Numbered from the stretch's first letter, positions 1 to 9,418 are shown. The stretch: 64,000 bases of DNA from Streptomonospora wellingtoniae (GCF_031845375.1 NZ_JAVREK010000007.1:1-64000), one strand, 5' to 3'. The notes: generated by a model not told the origin, from the sequence alone. Made by a program: numbers and translations.

Positions 1-1
1 C

Positions 2-862
2 GGCGCCTCCGAAGGCGACACCCGGCGTCCGCGCAGCAGAGCGAGAAGCCGAACCCTCCAAGACAACACCACGTTGGAGAGGCGACGAGCGAGCGGAGCG
101 GACGGCGCATCCGCTGAACACCCCAAGGCGGCGTGGATCCGGCTGGAGGACGTCCGGCTCGTCTACCCCGGCAGGGAGTCCCCCGCGCTCGACGGTGCGA
201 ACCTGCTGATCGAGCCGGGCCGGTCGATGCTGCTGGTGGGGCCGAGCGGGTCCGGCAAGAGCTCACTTCTCTCGCTGCTGCTGCGGTTCACCGAGCCCGT
301 GTCGGGCCGGATCCTGGTGCGCGACGCCGACGACCGGCCGGGCGCCGATCGCACCGGCGCCGGGTCGGCGCCGGACGGTGCGGCGTGGAACCCGTTGCCG
401 AGCATTCCCGCCGACGCGTGGCGGAGGCGCATCGCGTGGGTCCCGCAGTCGCCCTACCTCTTCGACGACACGGTCGCCGGCAACATCCGGCTGGGCTCGC
501 CCGGCGCGGGCGTCGACGAGGTCCGGCTGGCCGCCGAGCACGCCGAGGCCGACGAGTTCATCCGCGCGCTGCCCGAGGGCTACGAGACCCGGCTGGGCGA
601 GCGCGGCGCCCGCCTGTCCGCCGGGCAGCGGCAGCGCATCGCCGTGGCGCGCGCGTTCCTGCGCGACGCCCCGATCGTGCTGCTGGACGAGCCCACCGCC
701 CATCTCGACGCCGACAACGCAGCAACGGTGCGCAGGGCCGTCAGGCGGCTGCTCTCCGGCCGCACGGGCGTGGTCGTCGCCCATGACACCCGCTGGGCAG
801 ACGCAGTCGACGAGGTGGTCCCGGTGCGGGGCGGACGCGTCGAATCGGGAGTGGCCTCATGA
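2..862 (+). CDS. cydD: Thiol reductant ABC exporter, CydD subunit (C-terminal part, cut by window edge)
   Basis: ATP-binding half of one subunit of the heterodimeric CydDC exporter, which moves cysteine/glutathione-type thiols out of the cytoplasm and is needed for cytochrome bd assembly. The reading frame is open to the left edge; the transmembrane domain (about 330 residues in the family) lies outside. Visible in order: Walker A GPSGSGKSS near base 240, Q-loop WVPQSPYLF, signature LSAGQRQR near 616, Walker B IVLLDEPTAH near 676, then the H-loop VVAHD. The stop overlaps the cydC start (ATGA), so the two are co-translated. The family assignment rests on the ABC domain and the adjoining cydC. 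The first 70 bases code for a basic linker of low similarity. Confidence 0.8.
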   Translation, partial: GASEGDTRRPRSRARSRTLQDNTTLERRRASGADGASAEHPKAAWIRLEDVRLVYPGRESPALDGANLLIEPGRSMLLVGPSGSGKSSLLSLLLRFTEPVSGRILVRDADDRPGADRTGAGSAPDGAAWNPLPSIPADAWRRRIAWVPQSPYLFDDTVAGNIRLGSPGAGVDEVRLAAEHAEADEFIRALPEGYETRLGERGARLSAGQRQRIAVARAFLRDAPIVLLDEPTAHLDADNAATVRRAVRRLLSGRTGVVVAHDTRWADAVDEVVPVRGGRVESGVAS

Positions 863-2694
863 GCGGCGAAAGCACCCCGCAGCCCGCGCAGAGTGCTGCC
901 GGGGCCGCGGCGGGGGCCGAGCACGGTGCCCGCCCGGCCGCTCCCGGCCGGGATCCACTGTGGCGGATGATCGCGCTGGCGCGGCCGCGAAGCAGCCGCT
1001 TCGTGCTCGGGGTGGTGCTGGGCGCGCTCGCGACGGGGTCGGGGGTGGCCCTGCTCGGCGTCGCCGCGTGGCTGATCGCGCGGGCGGCCGAGCACCCGCC
1101 GATCACGGCGCTGAGCGTGGCCGTCGTCGCGACCCGGGCGCTGGGGATCTCCAGGGGTGTCACCCGCTACCTGGAGCGCCTGGTGACCCACGACGCCGCG
1201 TTCCGGACGCTGGCCGACGTGCGTGTGCGGGTCTACGAGCGGCTGGCGCGCACCGAGCCGGTCCGGCGGTTCCGCTCCGGCGACCTGGTCTCGCGCCTGG
1301 TCAGCGACACCGACGCCACTCAGGACCTGCTGGTCCGCGGGCTGACGCCGCCGCTGGCGGCGCTGCTGACCGGCGGCTCGGCGGTGGTGTTCTGCACGGT
1401 ACTGCTGATGCCGGGCGGTCTGGCGCTGGGCGCGGGGCTCGTACTGGCGGGGCTGGCGGTGCCGCTGTTCGCGGCGGCACTGGGGCGGCGCCCCGGGCAG
1501 CGCCAGGCCGCGGCCCGCGGCGAGCTGGCCACGGCTCTGGTGGACACCCTCTACGGAGCGCCGGACCTGGTGGCCTACGGCGCGATGGACCGCGCCGTGG
1601 CGCGGGTGAACGACGCGGACGAGGAGCTGACGCGGATCGCGCGGCGCGACGCCGCGGTCCTCGGCTTCGGGGCGGGAGCGGTTTCGCTGATCACCGGCCT
1701 GACGGTGTGGGGCACGCTGCTGCTCGGTGTCGCGGCCGTGGAGGGCGGTTCGCTCAGCGCCGTCTCGCTGGCCGTACTGGTGCTGACGGCCCTGGCGGCG
1801 TTCGAGATCGTGGCGCCGCTGCCCGCCGTCGCTGCGCGGCTCGGGTCGATCCGCGCGGGCGGCGAGCGGCTGTTCGACATCCTTGACACCCCGCCCGAGA
1901 TCGCGCCGCCGCCGGAGCCGGGGCGTCGGCTGCCGTCCGCGGGCGGACCCGACGGCTCCGGCGGCGACGGCGCGGGGAGCGGCCTGCGCGTGCGCTCCCT
2001 CAGTGTCCGGTACGGACCGCAGGAGCCGTGGGCGCTGAAGGGGGTCGATCTCGAACTCGCCCCGGGCAGCACCGTCGCGGTGGTCGGGCCCAGCGGCGCG
2101 GGGAAGAGCACCCTGGCGGCCGTCCTGCTGCGGTTCCGCGACCCCGACGGCGGCGCGGTGGAGCTGGACGGCGCCGACATCACCCGCTACGACCCCGACG
2201 AGGTCCGCGGAGCCGTGACCGGAGTGCCGCAGGACCCGCACATCTTCGCGAGCACCGTGCGGGAGAACCTGCGGCTGGCCGCACCGGGTTCGGACGACGA
2301 CCGGTTGTGGGAGGCGCTGGGACGCGCCCGGCTGGCCGACGAGGTGCGTGCGATGCCGCAGGGGCTCGACACCGAGGTGGGGTCGCACGGAATGCGGCTG
2401 AGCGGCGGCATGCGGCAGCGGCTCGCGCTCGCGCGGGCGCTGTTGGCGGCGCCTCGGGTGCTTGTTCTGGACGAGCCCACGGCTCATCTGGACCCCGAGA
2501 CGCGCGACGCGGTCACCGACGACCTGCTGACGGCGGCCGAGGGGTACTCAACGCTGCTGATCACCCACGACCTGGCGGGACTGGACCGGGTGGACGCCGT
2601 CTACGTCGTGGCCGACGGCGAGATCCTCCAGCACGGCACCCACCAGGAACTGGCGGAGGTGGACGGCTGGTACGCGCGCGCTCTGCACGTGTAG
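859..2694 (+). CDS. cydC: Thiol reductant ABC exporter, CydC subunit
   Basis: Complete 611-residue ABC half-transporter, partner of CydD in the inner membrane. Residues about 45-330 form the six-helix exporter domain (hydrophobic segments near 48-75, 170-205 and 270-310); residues about 370-605 form the nucleotide-binding domain, with Walker A GPSGAGKST, Q-loop GVPQDPHIF, signature LSGGMRQR, Walker B VLVLDEPTAH and the H-loop LLITHD. The length fits CydC. The start ATG overlaps the cydD stop. The pair supports cytochrome bd biogenesis and periplasmic redox balance in characterised bacteria; the cytochrome bd genes cydAB are not in this window and would be expected upstream. Confidence 0.88.
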   Translation: MSGESTPQPAQSAAGAAAGAEHGARPAAPGRDPLWRMIALARPRSSRFVLGVVLGALATGSGVALLGVAAWLIARAAEHPPITALSVAVVATRALGISRGVTRYLERLVTHDAAFRTLADVRVRVYERLARTEPVRRFRSGDLVSRLVSDTDATQDLLVRGLTPPLAALLTGGSAVVFCTVLLMPGGLALGAGLVLAGLAVPLFAAALGRRPGQRQAAARGELATALVDTLYGAPDLVAYGAMDRAVARVNDADEELTRIARRDAAVLGFGAGAVSLITGLTVWGTLLLGVAAVEGGSLSAVSLAVLVLTALAAFEIVAPLPAVAARLGSIRAGGERLFDILDTPPEIAPPPEPGRRLPSAGGPDGSGGDGAGSGLRVRSLSVRYGPQEPWALKGVDLELAPGSTVAVVGPSGAGKSTLAAVLLRFRDPDGGAVELDGADITRYDPDEVRGAVTGVPQDPHIFASTVRENLRLAAPGSDDDRLWEALGRARLADEVRAMPQGLDTEVGSHGMRLSGGMRQRLALARALLAAPRVLVLDEPTAHLDPETRDAVTDDLLTAAEGYSTLLITHDLAGLDRVDAVYVVADGEILQHGTHQELAEVDGWYARALHV

Positions 2695-2990
2695 GGGACG
2701 GGCGCGGTGCGCGTCGGCGCTTCTCCGCCGCATGCCCGGCCCGAAGGACGAGGAGCCGGACGGCCCGCACACTCATGGGGCGGAGGCGGCGGCGCACGTC
2801 CCGCCCGGCGTGCGAGCGGTACCGCTCCGCACTTCTTCCACGCCGCAGCCGGCCGCGGGGCGCGGGGAGCAGCCGGTCGGAGCCGTCCACAGGCGGTGAA
2901 TCCGTCTGGAACCGGGCCTTCCGGAACTTCGAGCATGGAGGTCGACCGGGCGTCCATCGGGGACGTCCTCAGCTCCATCGGAGGTGCACC

Positions 2991-3527
2991 ATGCGCATGA
3001 CCGCCCGAGTCCTGTTCACTGTCCTCGTCTGCACAGTGCTCGCCGTCGGCGTCGGACCGCTGCCACCGCCGCCGGCCGGCGGCGCGGTCGAGGAGGTCGG
3101 CATGCACGAGCTGGCGGGCTTCACCGTCGGACACCTGCCCGAGGGCGTCGGAGGCCAGGTCTCCGACTTCCACACCGAGTGGGGCGGCGTCGCGTTCTCC
3201 TCGCGGGTGTGGGAGCGGGAGCTTCCCGACGGCGGCTACACAGTCGACCTGAAGGTCAACGTCCTGCGTGGTGAGCGCTTGGGCGACCTCGCGGCGGTGC
3301 GGGACTTCCTCTCCGAGTACCACGAGCGCGACATGGCCGACGGGGCCCTGCGCCCGTTCCGCCACGGCGAGGCGGCCGGGCACCGGATTGACGGCCTGGT
3401 GTTCTGGCTTGTCGAACCCGGTCTCGTGGTGGAGGTGCGCCTGGATCCGGCGCACTTCGGCGAATCCGCGCTCACCGCGACCGCGCTGGGTGTGCACCGG
3501 GTGGAGCAGACCGAGCGGAGCGGCTGA
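2991..3527 (+). CDS. Small secreted protein of unknown function
   Basis: 178 residues. A typical signal peptide (MRMTARV, then a hydrophobic run to about residue 20, then a proline-rich stretch and an Ala-Val boundary near 33) suggests export. The mature part is a single small domain of about 145 residues with no cysteine and no recognised catalytic motif. The strong ribosome site GGAGGT, 6 nt before ATG, fixes the start, although the frame is open far upstream. It follows cydC after about 300 bp and converges on the DUF1707 gene. I do not recognise the family. Confidence 0.65.
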   Translation: MRMTARVLFTVLVCTVLAVGVGPLPPPPAGGAVEEVGMHELAGFTVGHLPEGVGGQVSDFHTEWGGVAFSSRVWERELPDGGYTVDLKVNVLRGERLGDLAAVRDFLSEYHERDMADGALRPFRHGEAAGHRIDGLVFWLVEPGLVVEVRLDPAHFGESALTATALGVHRVEQTERSG

Positions 3528-3607
3528 CCAGCGCCGAGCGGACTCGGGCCGACCGGGCGTCCCGGGCCCTCCGCCCCAGCCGCCGCAACCGCTGCGGGGG
3601 CCTGCCT

Positions 3608-4243
3608 TCACCACATCGTCCAGTCCACCCAGTCGTCCATCGGCCGCCGATAGCGCACCCGAAGGGCTCCGCCCTTGATGTTGCCGGTGATCCGGAAGTG
3701 CGGGGCCGGCGGGGCGGGTATGTCGGGCACGGCCGAGTCGCAACTGCCGAATAAGGACGTGTCCACGGCGGCAACAGCCGTAGCCGCGTCCGGAAGAACG
3801 ATCTTGATAAAGCCCCACGGGCCGTGCAGCACGATATCGACTGTGTCGACGAGCAGGTTCGCCTCGGAGAAGTCCAAGCGGGTGTCGCCGTAGGGATTTC
3901 CGATCTCGACCCGCCGGGGCACGCGCCAGTTCCCGTTCCGGACCACGGTGCCGGCCGTCGAGCGGATGACCAGTGGAGTGGAGGGGCCGGTCAGCGCCGC
4001 CGCGCCGGCGCCTTCCCGCGGTGCGGGCACCGGCGCCGGCGGCGCGACCCCCGCCACGGGGAGATCGGCGGTGACGGGCGCGAGATCGGCGTAGGTGCGG
4101 GCACGGTAGGTCAGGTCGAGGCGTTCGTGCAGTTCGTCGAGCGTGATGCGGCCTTCGGCGACCGCCTCCCGCAGGAGGCGCGCCACTTCGTCGCGGTCGT
4201 CGTCCGACGCCCGCATCGACCGCGCATCGCTGTCTGGCTCCAC
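3608..4243 (-). CDS. DUF1707 domain protein with LiaF-like C-terminus
   Basis: 211 residues starting at GTG with GGAG just upstream. Residues about 10-62 match the DUF1707 (SHOCT-like) pattern common in actinomycetes: MRASDDDRDEVARLL, then EGRITLDELHERLD and a YRARTYADLAPVTADLP end. After a proline/alanine linker, residues about 105-211 form a beta-rich domain like the cell-wall-active antibiotic response (LiaF C-terminal) family, including a region rich in Val/Ile and ending in DDWVDWTMW. There is no transmembrane segment. Such proteins are often linked to envelope stress, but a specific role is not shown here. Its 3' end converges with the secreted-protein gene. Confidence 0.75.
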   Translation of the reverse strand: MEPDSDARSMRASDDDRDEVARLLREAVAEGRITLDELHERLDLTYRARTYADLAPVTADLPVAGVAPPAPVPAPREGAGAAALTGPSTPLVIRSTAGTVVRNGNWRVPRRVEIGNPYGDTRLDFSEANLLVDTVDIVLHGPWGFIKIVLPDAATAVAAVDTSLFGSCDSAVPDIPAPPAPHFRITGNIKGGALRVRYRRPMDDWVDWTMW

Positions 4244-5165
4244 TCCGCTCCCGTCGCCGTGCCGGACCGGTCGTCGTCGGCCGGGGCTCCGCGTGCCGGG
4301 GCGCTTCCGTGCCCTCGGCGTGCGCGAAAGTTCTGTCGCCCGTCGGTTTCACTTATAGCGGCAAATCATCCCAGAGGACTATAGAGGGACGGAATCATCT
4401 CAAGGTAAGCAAAACAAGACCCTGGGAAAAGTGCTCAGTATTCCGCTGTACGTGCGATGATTGTTCGTCGATTTGATCGGTGGGTGCGACGCGAGGACAT
4501 CTCCCCTGCCTAGGCCCGGTCGTCGGCGCCGCGAGCAGCATGCCCGCGCTGCCGAAGCGCCATGCGGATCGATTCTTCGCATGCGGTCGTCCGCTCGCGG
4601 TGCCGGGTGTTCGGCCCCGGAGCCGGAGGAGCCGTCCCACCGGACAAGTCGGCTGAGGCCCCTGCCGGGGTAGGACGGGCCCCGGCAGGGCCCTGAGCCT
4701 CCACCCGTCCGCGGTGCGCGGCCGCGCCGCTCGGGCGCAGGCCCCCTCCGCACCACACTTAACGGACACCCCTGACACCGTGCTCCGCCACGGGAGCCGA
4801 CTGGGATCGTTCCGCTTGTCTCCGGGCCTTTCCGCATCAGTCGCCCCTTTTTCGGTCAGCCGGAAAACTGCCTTCCGGACTCCGCAGGCACCCCGCTGAA
4901 TCGGACCTCATCGCCCGCATCGGCACCATCCCACCCACTGCATCGAAAACACCTCCGAAACAGGCGCCGTGAGCTGCCCTTTCATCGCCGGGGACGATGC
5001 GCCGGAATCCGCCTGGCATCCGCCGTCCCGCCGCGTTTGCCCAAATTCCGGCGCGAGCATGCCTGTTAATGAACGCGCTGGTCGGCGGCCGATCCGCCCC
5101 CGAAACCCCTCCCGACACGACCTCGACACAGCACCTCAGGAACGCGACCGGAGGAATACGCAGAC
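4244..5165. other. Gene-poor stretch of about 920 bp
   Basis: No convincing gene on either strand: the open frames here have random-looking composition, no family signature and no good ribosome site. The part from about 4340 to 4480 is visibly richer in A/T than its surroundings and contains TATAG/TATAAG-like hexamers on the minus strand, so it probably holds the promoter of the DUF1707 gene. A strong hairpin lies at 4660-4690. The right end carries the helicase ribosome site. The stretch may contain a small RNA or a decayed gene, but nothing in the sequence proves either. Confidence 0.5.
4660..4690. terminator. Orphan GC-rich hairpin
   Basis: Perfect 11-bp inverted repeat, CCCTGCCGGGG and CCCCGGCAGGG, separated by 9 nt. 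It resembles the U-tract-less terminators of actinomycetes, but no gene ends nearby: the closest ends are more than 400 bp away. It could terminate an unannotated small transcript or be a relic. Confidence 0.35.
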
Positions 5166-7070
5166 GTGCCCAAGCTCGCCATTTCCCCGACCTTCCTCTC
5201 CGAGTTCTCCCGACTCGACCATGGCATCCAGACCGCGGCGCTCACGGCCGTGCAGGCGTACATGACGGGCGACGGCGCCCCGACCGAGACCGTCGCCGAC
5301 GCATCCGACCCCAGGGTCCGACTGCTGCAGGTCGGCCAGGAGTGGAGCGGAGTGGTCGCCCCCGGCGCCGAGGGCTCCGAGTGGCTGATCACGATCCGCC
5401 CGCACGACGAAGCGGCGGCGCTGGCGCGGGAACTGCCCGCGGCGGAGCGTCCGCCGGCGCCCCGTGCGGGATCGTCCGCGCTCGCCGAACCCGACGACGG
5501 CGCGGTCGAGCTCGTCGAACAGGCCTCGGACGGCTCCCCTGCGCTCACCGGACCGCCCCGCGTCTCGGGCCCCGAGGAGCTCTCCGCCGTCCTCGCCAAG
5601 TCCTTCGCCGACTGGCAGATCACCCTGCATCCGCGCCAGCACCGCATCGTCGACGCCCGCTTCGCCGGCTCGGCGCAGGTCACCGGAGGCCCGGGCACCG
5701 GCAAGACGGTGCTCGCGCTGCACCGCGCCGCACACCTCGCCCACCGCGACGCGGCCCGGCACCCCCACGACGAACGGCGCAGCATCCTGGTCACCACGTT
5801 CAACCGGGTGCTGGCCCAGATCCTGTCCCAGCAGCTCGACCGCGTCCTTCCCGACCGCGAGCTGCGCGACCGGGTCGAGGTCGCCACCGTCGACAGCCTC
5901 GCCCGCTCCCTGGTCCAGGAGCGCAGCGGACGCAGCCCCGAGACGCTCGGCCGCGAGGAGCTGAGTGGGCGCTGGCGCGACGCCGCCCGCGCCGACGGCC
6001 TGCCGTACTCCGGCCGGTTCCTCGTCGACGAGTGGGAGCAGGTGATCCTCGCGCAGAACCTCACCCGCCTGACCGATTACATCCGCTGCGAGCGCAGCGG
6101 CCGAATGCTGCACCTGGCGCCCGAGCACCGAACGCAGGTGTGGGAGACGATTCAGCGCTACACGGGCGGGATGGAGGTCGCCAACGAGTGGTCCTATCCG
6201 CAGGTCGCCCTGGAGGCCGCACGCGTGCTCGGGCGCTCCGGCCCCCGCTACCGCCACGTCGTCGTCGACGAGGCCCAGGACCTGCACCCGACCCAGTGGA
6301 GGATGCTGCGCGCCGCGGTGCCCGCCGGTCCCGACGACCTGTTCATCGTGGGCGACCCGCACCAGCGCATCTACGACAACCGCGTGTCCCTGGCCTCTCT
6401 GGGGGTGAACGTGCGCGGCCGCAGCCACCGCCTGCGCGTGAGCTACCGCGTCTCCCAGGAGATCCTCAGCTGGGCGATGCCGATCCTGGGCCGCCATCCG
6501 GCGTTGGGCATGGACGACAACGCCGACACCCTCGCCGGCTACCGCTCGCTGCTGCACGGCCCCGAGCCCGTCGTGCGCGGCTGCGCGTCGCGGACCGAGG
6601 AGCGCGCCGCCATGGGCGACTGGGTGCGGGTCTGGCTCGAGGCCGGCGTCGCTCCCGGCTCGATCGCGGTGGCGGGCCGCAACCAGTGGGTGGTCCGGCA
6701 CATCGCAAAGGAACTGCAGGCCCGCGGCGTGCCCACCGCTCCCCTGGACTCCGCCGAGGACGTCCGCGCGGTCCGGGTGGGCACGCTGCACCGGCTCAAG
6801 GGCCAGGAGTTCCGGTGCCTGGCGATCGTGGGCATGAGCGATCCGCTGCTGCCGCCCAAGGCCGCGGTCGACTCCGCGGAGGGCGACCCGGTTGCACTGG
6901 AGCAGGTCTACCAGCAGGAGCGCAACCTGCTGTTCGTGGCCGGCACCCGCGCGCGCGATGCGCTCTACGTCTCCTACACCGGTGCGCCCAGCCGGCTCCT
7001 GCCGCGCGTGGACGGCGTCGGCCCGCACGCCGGGGCGGCCGAGCCCGCCGGGGCGCTGTCCGGAGTCTGA
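5166..7070 (+). CDS. Superfamily I (UvrD-type) helicase with RelE/ParE-like N-terminal domain
   Basis: 634 residues; GTG start 9 nt after GGAGGAA. Residues about 1-85 resemble a RelE/ParE-type fold: an N-terminal strand (LAISP), helices over FLSEFSRLDHGIQTAALTAV, then strands including VRLLQVG, WSGVVAP and WLITIRPHDEA. Residues about 160-600 form the helicase: motif I GGPGTGKTVLA, motif Ia-like ILVTTFNRVL, motif II VVVDEAQDL, motif III IVGDPHQRIYD, motif IV LRVSYRVS, motif V TLHRLKGQEF and motif VI near QERNLLFVAGTRARDAL. It probably unwinds or translocates on nucleic acid. It stands alone, with a strong hairpin 31 nt after the stop. The toxin-like domain may bind RNA or ribosomes; that is inference. 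Confidence 0.85.
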   Translation: MPKLAISPTFLSEFSRLDHGIQTAALTAVQAYMTGDGAPTETVADASDPRVRLLQVGQEWSGVVAPGAEGSEWLITIRPHDEAAALARELPAAERPPAPRAGSSALAEPDDGAVELVEQASDGSPALTGPPRVSGPEELSAVLAKSFADWQITLHPRQHRIVDARFAGSAQVTGGPGTGKTVLALHRAAHLAHRDAARHPHDERRSILVTTFNRVLAQILSQQLDRVLPDRELRDRVEVATVDSLARSLVQERSGRSPETLGREELSGRWRDAARADGLPYSGRFLVDEWEQVILAQNLTRLTDYIRCERSGRMLHLAPEHRTQVWETIQRYTGGMEVANEWSYPQVALEAARVLGRSGPRYRHVVVDEAQDLHPTQWRMLRAAVPAGPDDLFIVGDPHQRIYDNRVSLASLGVNVRGRSHRLRVSYRVSQEILSWAMPILGRHPALGMDDNADTLAGYRSLLHGPEPVVRGCASRTEERAAMGDWVRVWLEAGVAPGSIAVAGRNQWVVRHIAKELQARGVPTAPLDSAEDVRAVRVGTLHRLKGQEFRCLAIVGMSDPLLPPKAAVDSAEGDPVALEQVYQQERNLLFVAGTRARDALYVSYTGAPSRLLPRVDGVGPHAGAAEPAGALSGV

Positions 7071-7100
7071 CCGGCTGAGCCGGCCCGGTCGGCACGGCAG

Positions 7101-7130
7101 CGGTGGGGCGGTCTGCGGACCGCCCCACCG
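7101..7130. terminator. Bidirectional terminator between convergent genes
   Basis: Perfect 13-bp arms CGGTGGGGCGGTC and GACCGCCCCACCG around the tetraloop TGCG, lying 31 nt after the helicase stop and 80 nt from the end of the convergent DUF6114 gene. It has no T-run, as is usual in actinomycetes. Confidence 0.75.
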
Positions 7131-7209
7131 TCCGTTCGGCGGCGGCAGGCCCGCCCGCACCGGGGCGGACGGCGGCGCCGTCGGGGGGTGCCGTCGGCGG
7201 GCGCCGCCC

Positions 7210-8790
7210 TCAGGGCTTCACCCTCTCGTCGAGGCCGGTGATCTCCACCGTCCGGGCTTGGGCCAGCGGCTGGTCGGCCTCCAGGTCGGTCACGGTCATC
7301 GACGGCAGCAGCAGCGGGGGCGGGAAGTCCGGCGTGAACTCCAGCGGGATGCCCAGGATCCGCACCTTCATCCGGGTGACGTGCATGACGACGTCACCCG
7401 ACATGGTCATCGCGGGGATGCCGAGCGACGTGGTGGTGCCGTCGTGCTCGCTCCACTGCCGCGCGCCGGTGAACTCCGCGGTGTCCATGGTCAGCTTGAG
7501 GTAGCGCACGGTTCCGCCCTCGACGGGATACTCCACCACACCCTCGAAGGCCGCACCCTCCATGCTCAGTTCGTCGGCGCTCAGCCCGGAGGTCTCGGTG
7601 TGGGCGAGCCACCGCCCGTCGCCCTGGTGCACCTGGAACTCGGGCGCCTCGCCGTCCTCCTTGGCCTGCCGGCAGGCTTCGAGCAGCGCCCGGTACTCCT
7701 CCTCACCCATGGCGGACGGCCCCTCCTGGACCTCGCACTCCGCGGCGGTCGGGGGCTCCTCCTCGCCCTGCCGGCCGGAGCCGTCCTGCCCTTCTTGCCC
7801 GCCGGTACCCGTACCGCCGTCGGTGCCGCCGTCCGAACCGTCCGCGCCTCCCGAAGGCGACGGCGCGGGCGAGGAGGTGGGGGTAGGAGTGGCGGAGGGG
7901 TCCCCGGGGGCGGGGGTCTCCTCGCCGCCGCCGAACCAGTCGTCCCAGGGCCAGGTGACCGTCGCGGGCACGGGGACCGCGATGGCCAGCGCCGCGGCCA
8001 CCGCGGCCAGGGAGTGCAGCCGGTCACCGCCCGAGGAGCCGCCGGCCCCGCTGCCTCCTCCGGAGGCGGGGTCGTCGGCGGCCCGCCGACGGCGGCGCCC
8101 CGCGGAGTCGCCGCCGGGCGGGCCCTCCAGCGACGTGAAATAGGTGGCACCGCCGACTCCCGCGCCGCCGCGGACGGTCCCGGCCGCGCCCTCGGCGCCC
8201 TCGGCGGGGCTGCGCGCCGGGGCCGCTTCGTCGCGGGCCGCGGCCCGGTCGCGCTCCGGCGCGCCGGTTTCGGCGGAGGTTTCGTCCCCGCCGCTCTCCG
8301 CGGCCTCGTCACCGGCCTCGCCGGCCGCGCCCTCGCCCGCCCCGCCGCCGGGCCGGTCGATGGCCCGCTCCGCACCCGCGCGCCCGCGTTCGCCCGCGGG
8401 CTCCCTGCGCTCGCGGTGGGGCACCCAGGCCGCGGTTAGCGCACCGCCGACCAGACCGAAGAGCATCCCGAATACGAAGCCGCCGAAGTTCGAGGTGATG
8501 AAGGAGACCAGCGAGAGCAGCACCGCCGCGACGCCGTAGAAGATCCGCTGCGGCGGCTGGAGCCACACCAGGACTCCGACGGCCATCAGCAGGAGTCCGG
8601 AGAAGTACCCGGAGACGCCCGCGATGCCCTGCTGCACGATCAGGTCGAGGGGGTTGAGAGCGGGCGCCGCGACGATCACGATGCCGGCGAGGAGGATCAG
8701 CAGGCCGCCCCAGAATGGGCGGCTCCTGCGCCACTCCCGGAATGCCGAGCGCGTGGCCTTCCCCTCGCGTGGGGTGCCGTTCGGGGTCAT
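7210..8790 (-). CDS. DUF6114 membrane protein with long C-terminal extension
   Basis: 526 residues. Residues about 25-125 hold four closely spaced hydrophobic segments typical of DUF6114 (FWGGLLILLAGIVIVAAP, then YFSGLLLMAVGVLVWL, then two more to about 125). A low-complexity Ala/Glu/Gly region follows (about 130-245). A fifth hydrophobic segment is near 262-280, then a Pro/Ser/Thr/Gly-rich linker (about 290-330), and a probably extracellular beta-rich domain of about 180 residues related in texture to the DUF6230 partner. It starts 4 nt after the DUF6230 stop and is certainly co-transcribed with it. These two families occur as a pair in streptomycetes and relatives; older annotations call them cholesterol esterase, without biochemical proof. 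Confidence 0.8.
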   Translation of the reverse strand: MTPNGTPREGKATRSAFREWRRSRPFWGGLLILLAGIVIVAAPALNPLDLIVQQGIAGVSGYFSGLLLMAVGVLVWLQPPQRIFYGVAAVLLSLVSFITSNFGGFVFGMLFGLVGGALTAAWVPHRERREPAGERGRAGAERAIDRPGGGAGEGAAGEAGDEAAESGGDETSAETGAPERDRAAARDEAAPARSPAEGAEGAAGTVRGGAGVGGATYFTSLEGPPGGDSAGRRRRRAADDPASGGGSGAGGSSGGDRLHSLAAVAAALAIAVPVPATVTWPWDDWFGGGEETPAPGDPSATPTPTSSPAPSPSGGADGSDGGTDGGTGTGGQEGQDGSGRQGEEEPPTAAECEVQEGPSAMGEEEYRALLEACRQAKEDGEAPEFQVHQGDGRWLAHTETSGLSADELSMEGAAFEGVVEYPVEGGTVRYLKLTMDTAEFTGARQWSEHDGTTTSLGIPAMTMSGDVVMHVTRMKVRILGIPLEFTPDFPPPLLLPSMTVTDLEADQPLAQARTVEITGLDERVKP

Positions 8791-8794
8791 CGAA

Positions 8795-9418
8795 TCAGTA
8801 GCACTCGTGGTTGCCGGGCTTCACGCTCAGCTTCAGTCCGGTGAGGCTGAAGGTGCCGGCGTTGACCGACCACGCGGTCTGGCGGAGCCCGTCGATGGTG
8901 ACGGTGTCGGCCTGCTGGCCGAAGACTCCGGGCTCGCCGCTCTCGCCGCTGGTGTTCTCGACCGTGCTGCCGTCGCGTCCGATCTCCATCTCGGTGAACT
9001 CGGCGTCGCCGGAGAGCTGCTGGACGTCGATCACCATGTTCTCGGCGACGGCCGGTTTTTCGCCCTGACCGGCCCTGACCAGCAGGGTCACCTCTCCGAC
9101 CCCGGTATCCATCAGCACGGACTGGCAGAGGTTGCTCAGTTCGGCGTGGTCTATGACCGAGATGGCGACGGGGTGCTCGGTGCCGTCGGCGGAGGTCGCG
9201 GTGTCGGCGAACTGGGCGAAGCCGGACCCCTTGAGCTGGTCGGCGGAGACCTTGAAGCTCTCGCCCGAGACCGCGAACGACGCGGCGAGGGTGCCTTGGG
9301 CGGTCAGGCCGACGAGGATTCCCGCAGCGCCCAGCGCCGGGATGAAGGCGAGCGCGAACCGTTTCCACGCGGTGCCTCCGGAAGCGCGGGGAGCCTCCGC
9401 TTGCGTCTCCTCTGCCAT
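8795..9418 (-). CDS. DUF6230 family secreted/membrane-anchored protein
   Basis: 207 residues. The start is fixed by a strong ribosome site, GGAGGAAG, 5 nt before ATG. An N-terminal hydrophobic segment (residues about 17-40, FALAFIPALGAAGILVGLTAQ) acts as a signal anchor. The rest is a beta-rich extracellular domain of about 165 residues with two cysteines, one at the very C-terminus (NHECY). First gene of a two-gene unit with DUF6114. Its promoter region is shared with the divergent choD-type gene and contains a 12-bp perfect palindrome. Function unproven. Confidence 0.8.
   Translation of the reverse strand: MAEETQAEAPRASGGTAWKRFALAFIPALGAAGILVGLTAQGTLAASFAVSGESFKVSADQLKGSGFAQFADTATSADGTEHPVAISVIDHAELSNLCQSVLMDTGVGEVTLLVRAGQGEKPAVAENMVIDVQQLSGDAEFTEMEIGRDGSTVENTSGESGEPGVFGQQADTVTIDGLRQTAWSVNAGTFSLTGLKLSVKPGNHECY

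Noticed and set aside
4395..4837. Open frames on the minus strand in the gene-poor stretch
   Set aside because: Random-looking amino acid composition, no ribosome site and mutually overlapping frames.
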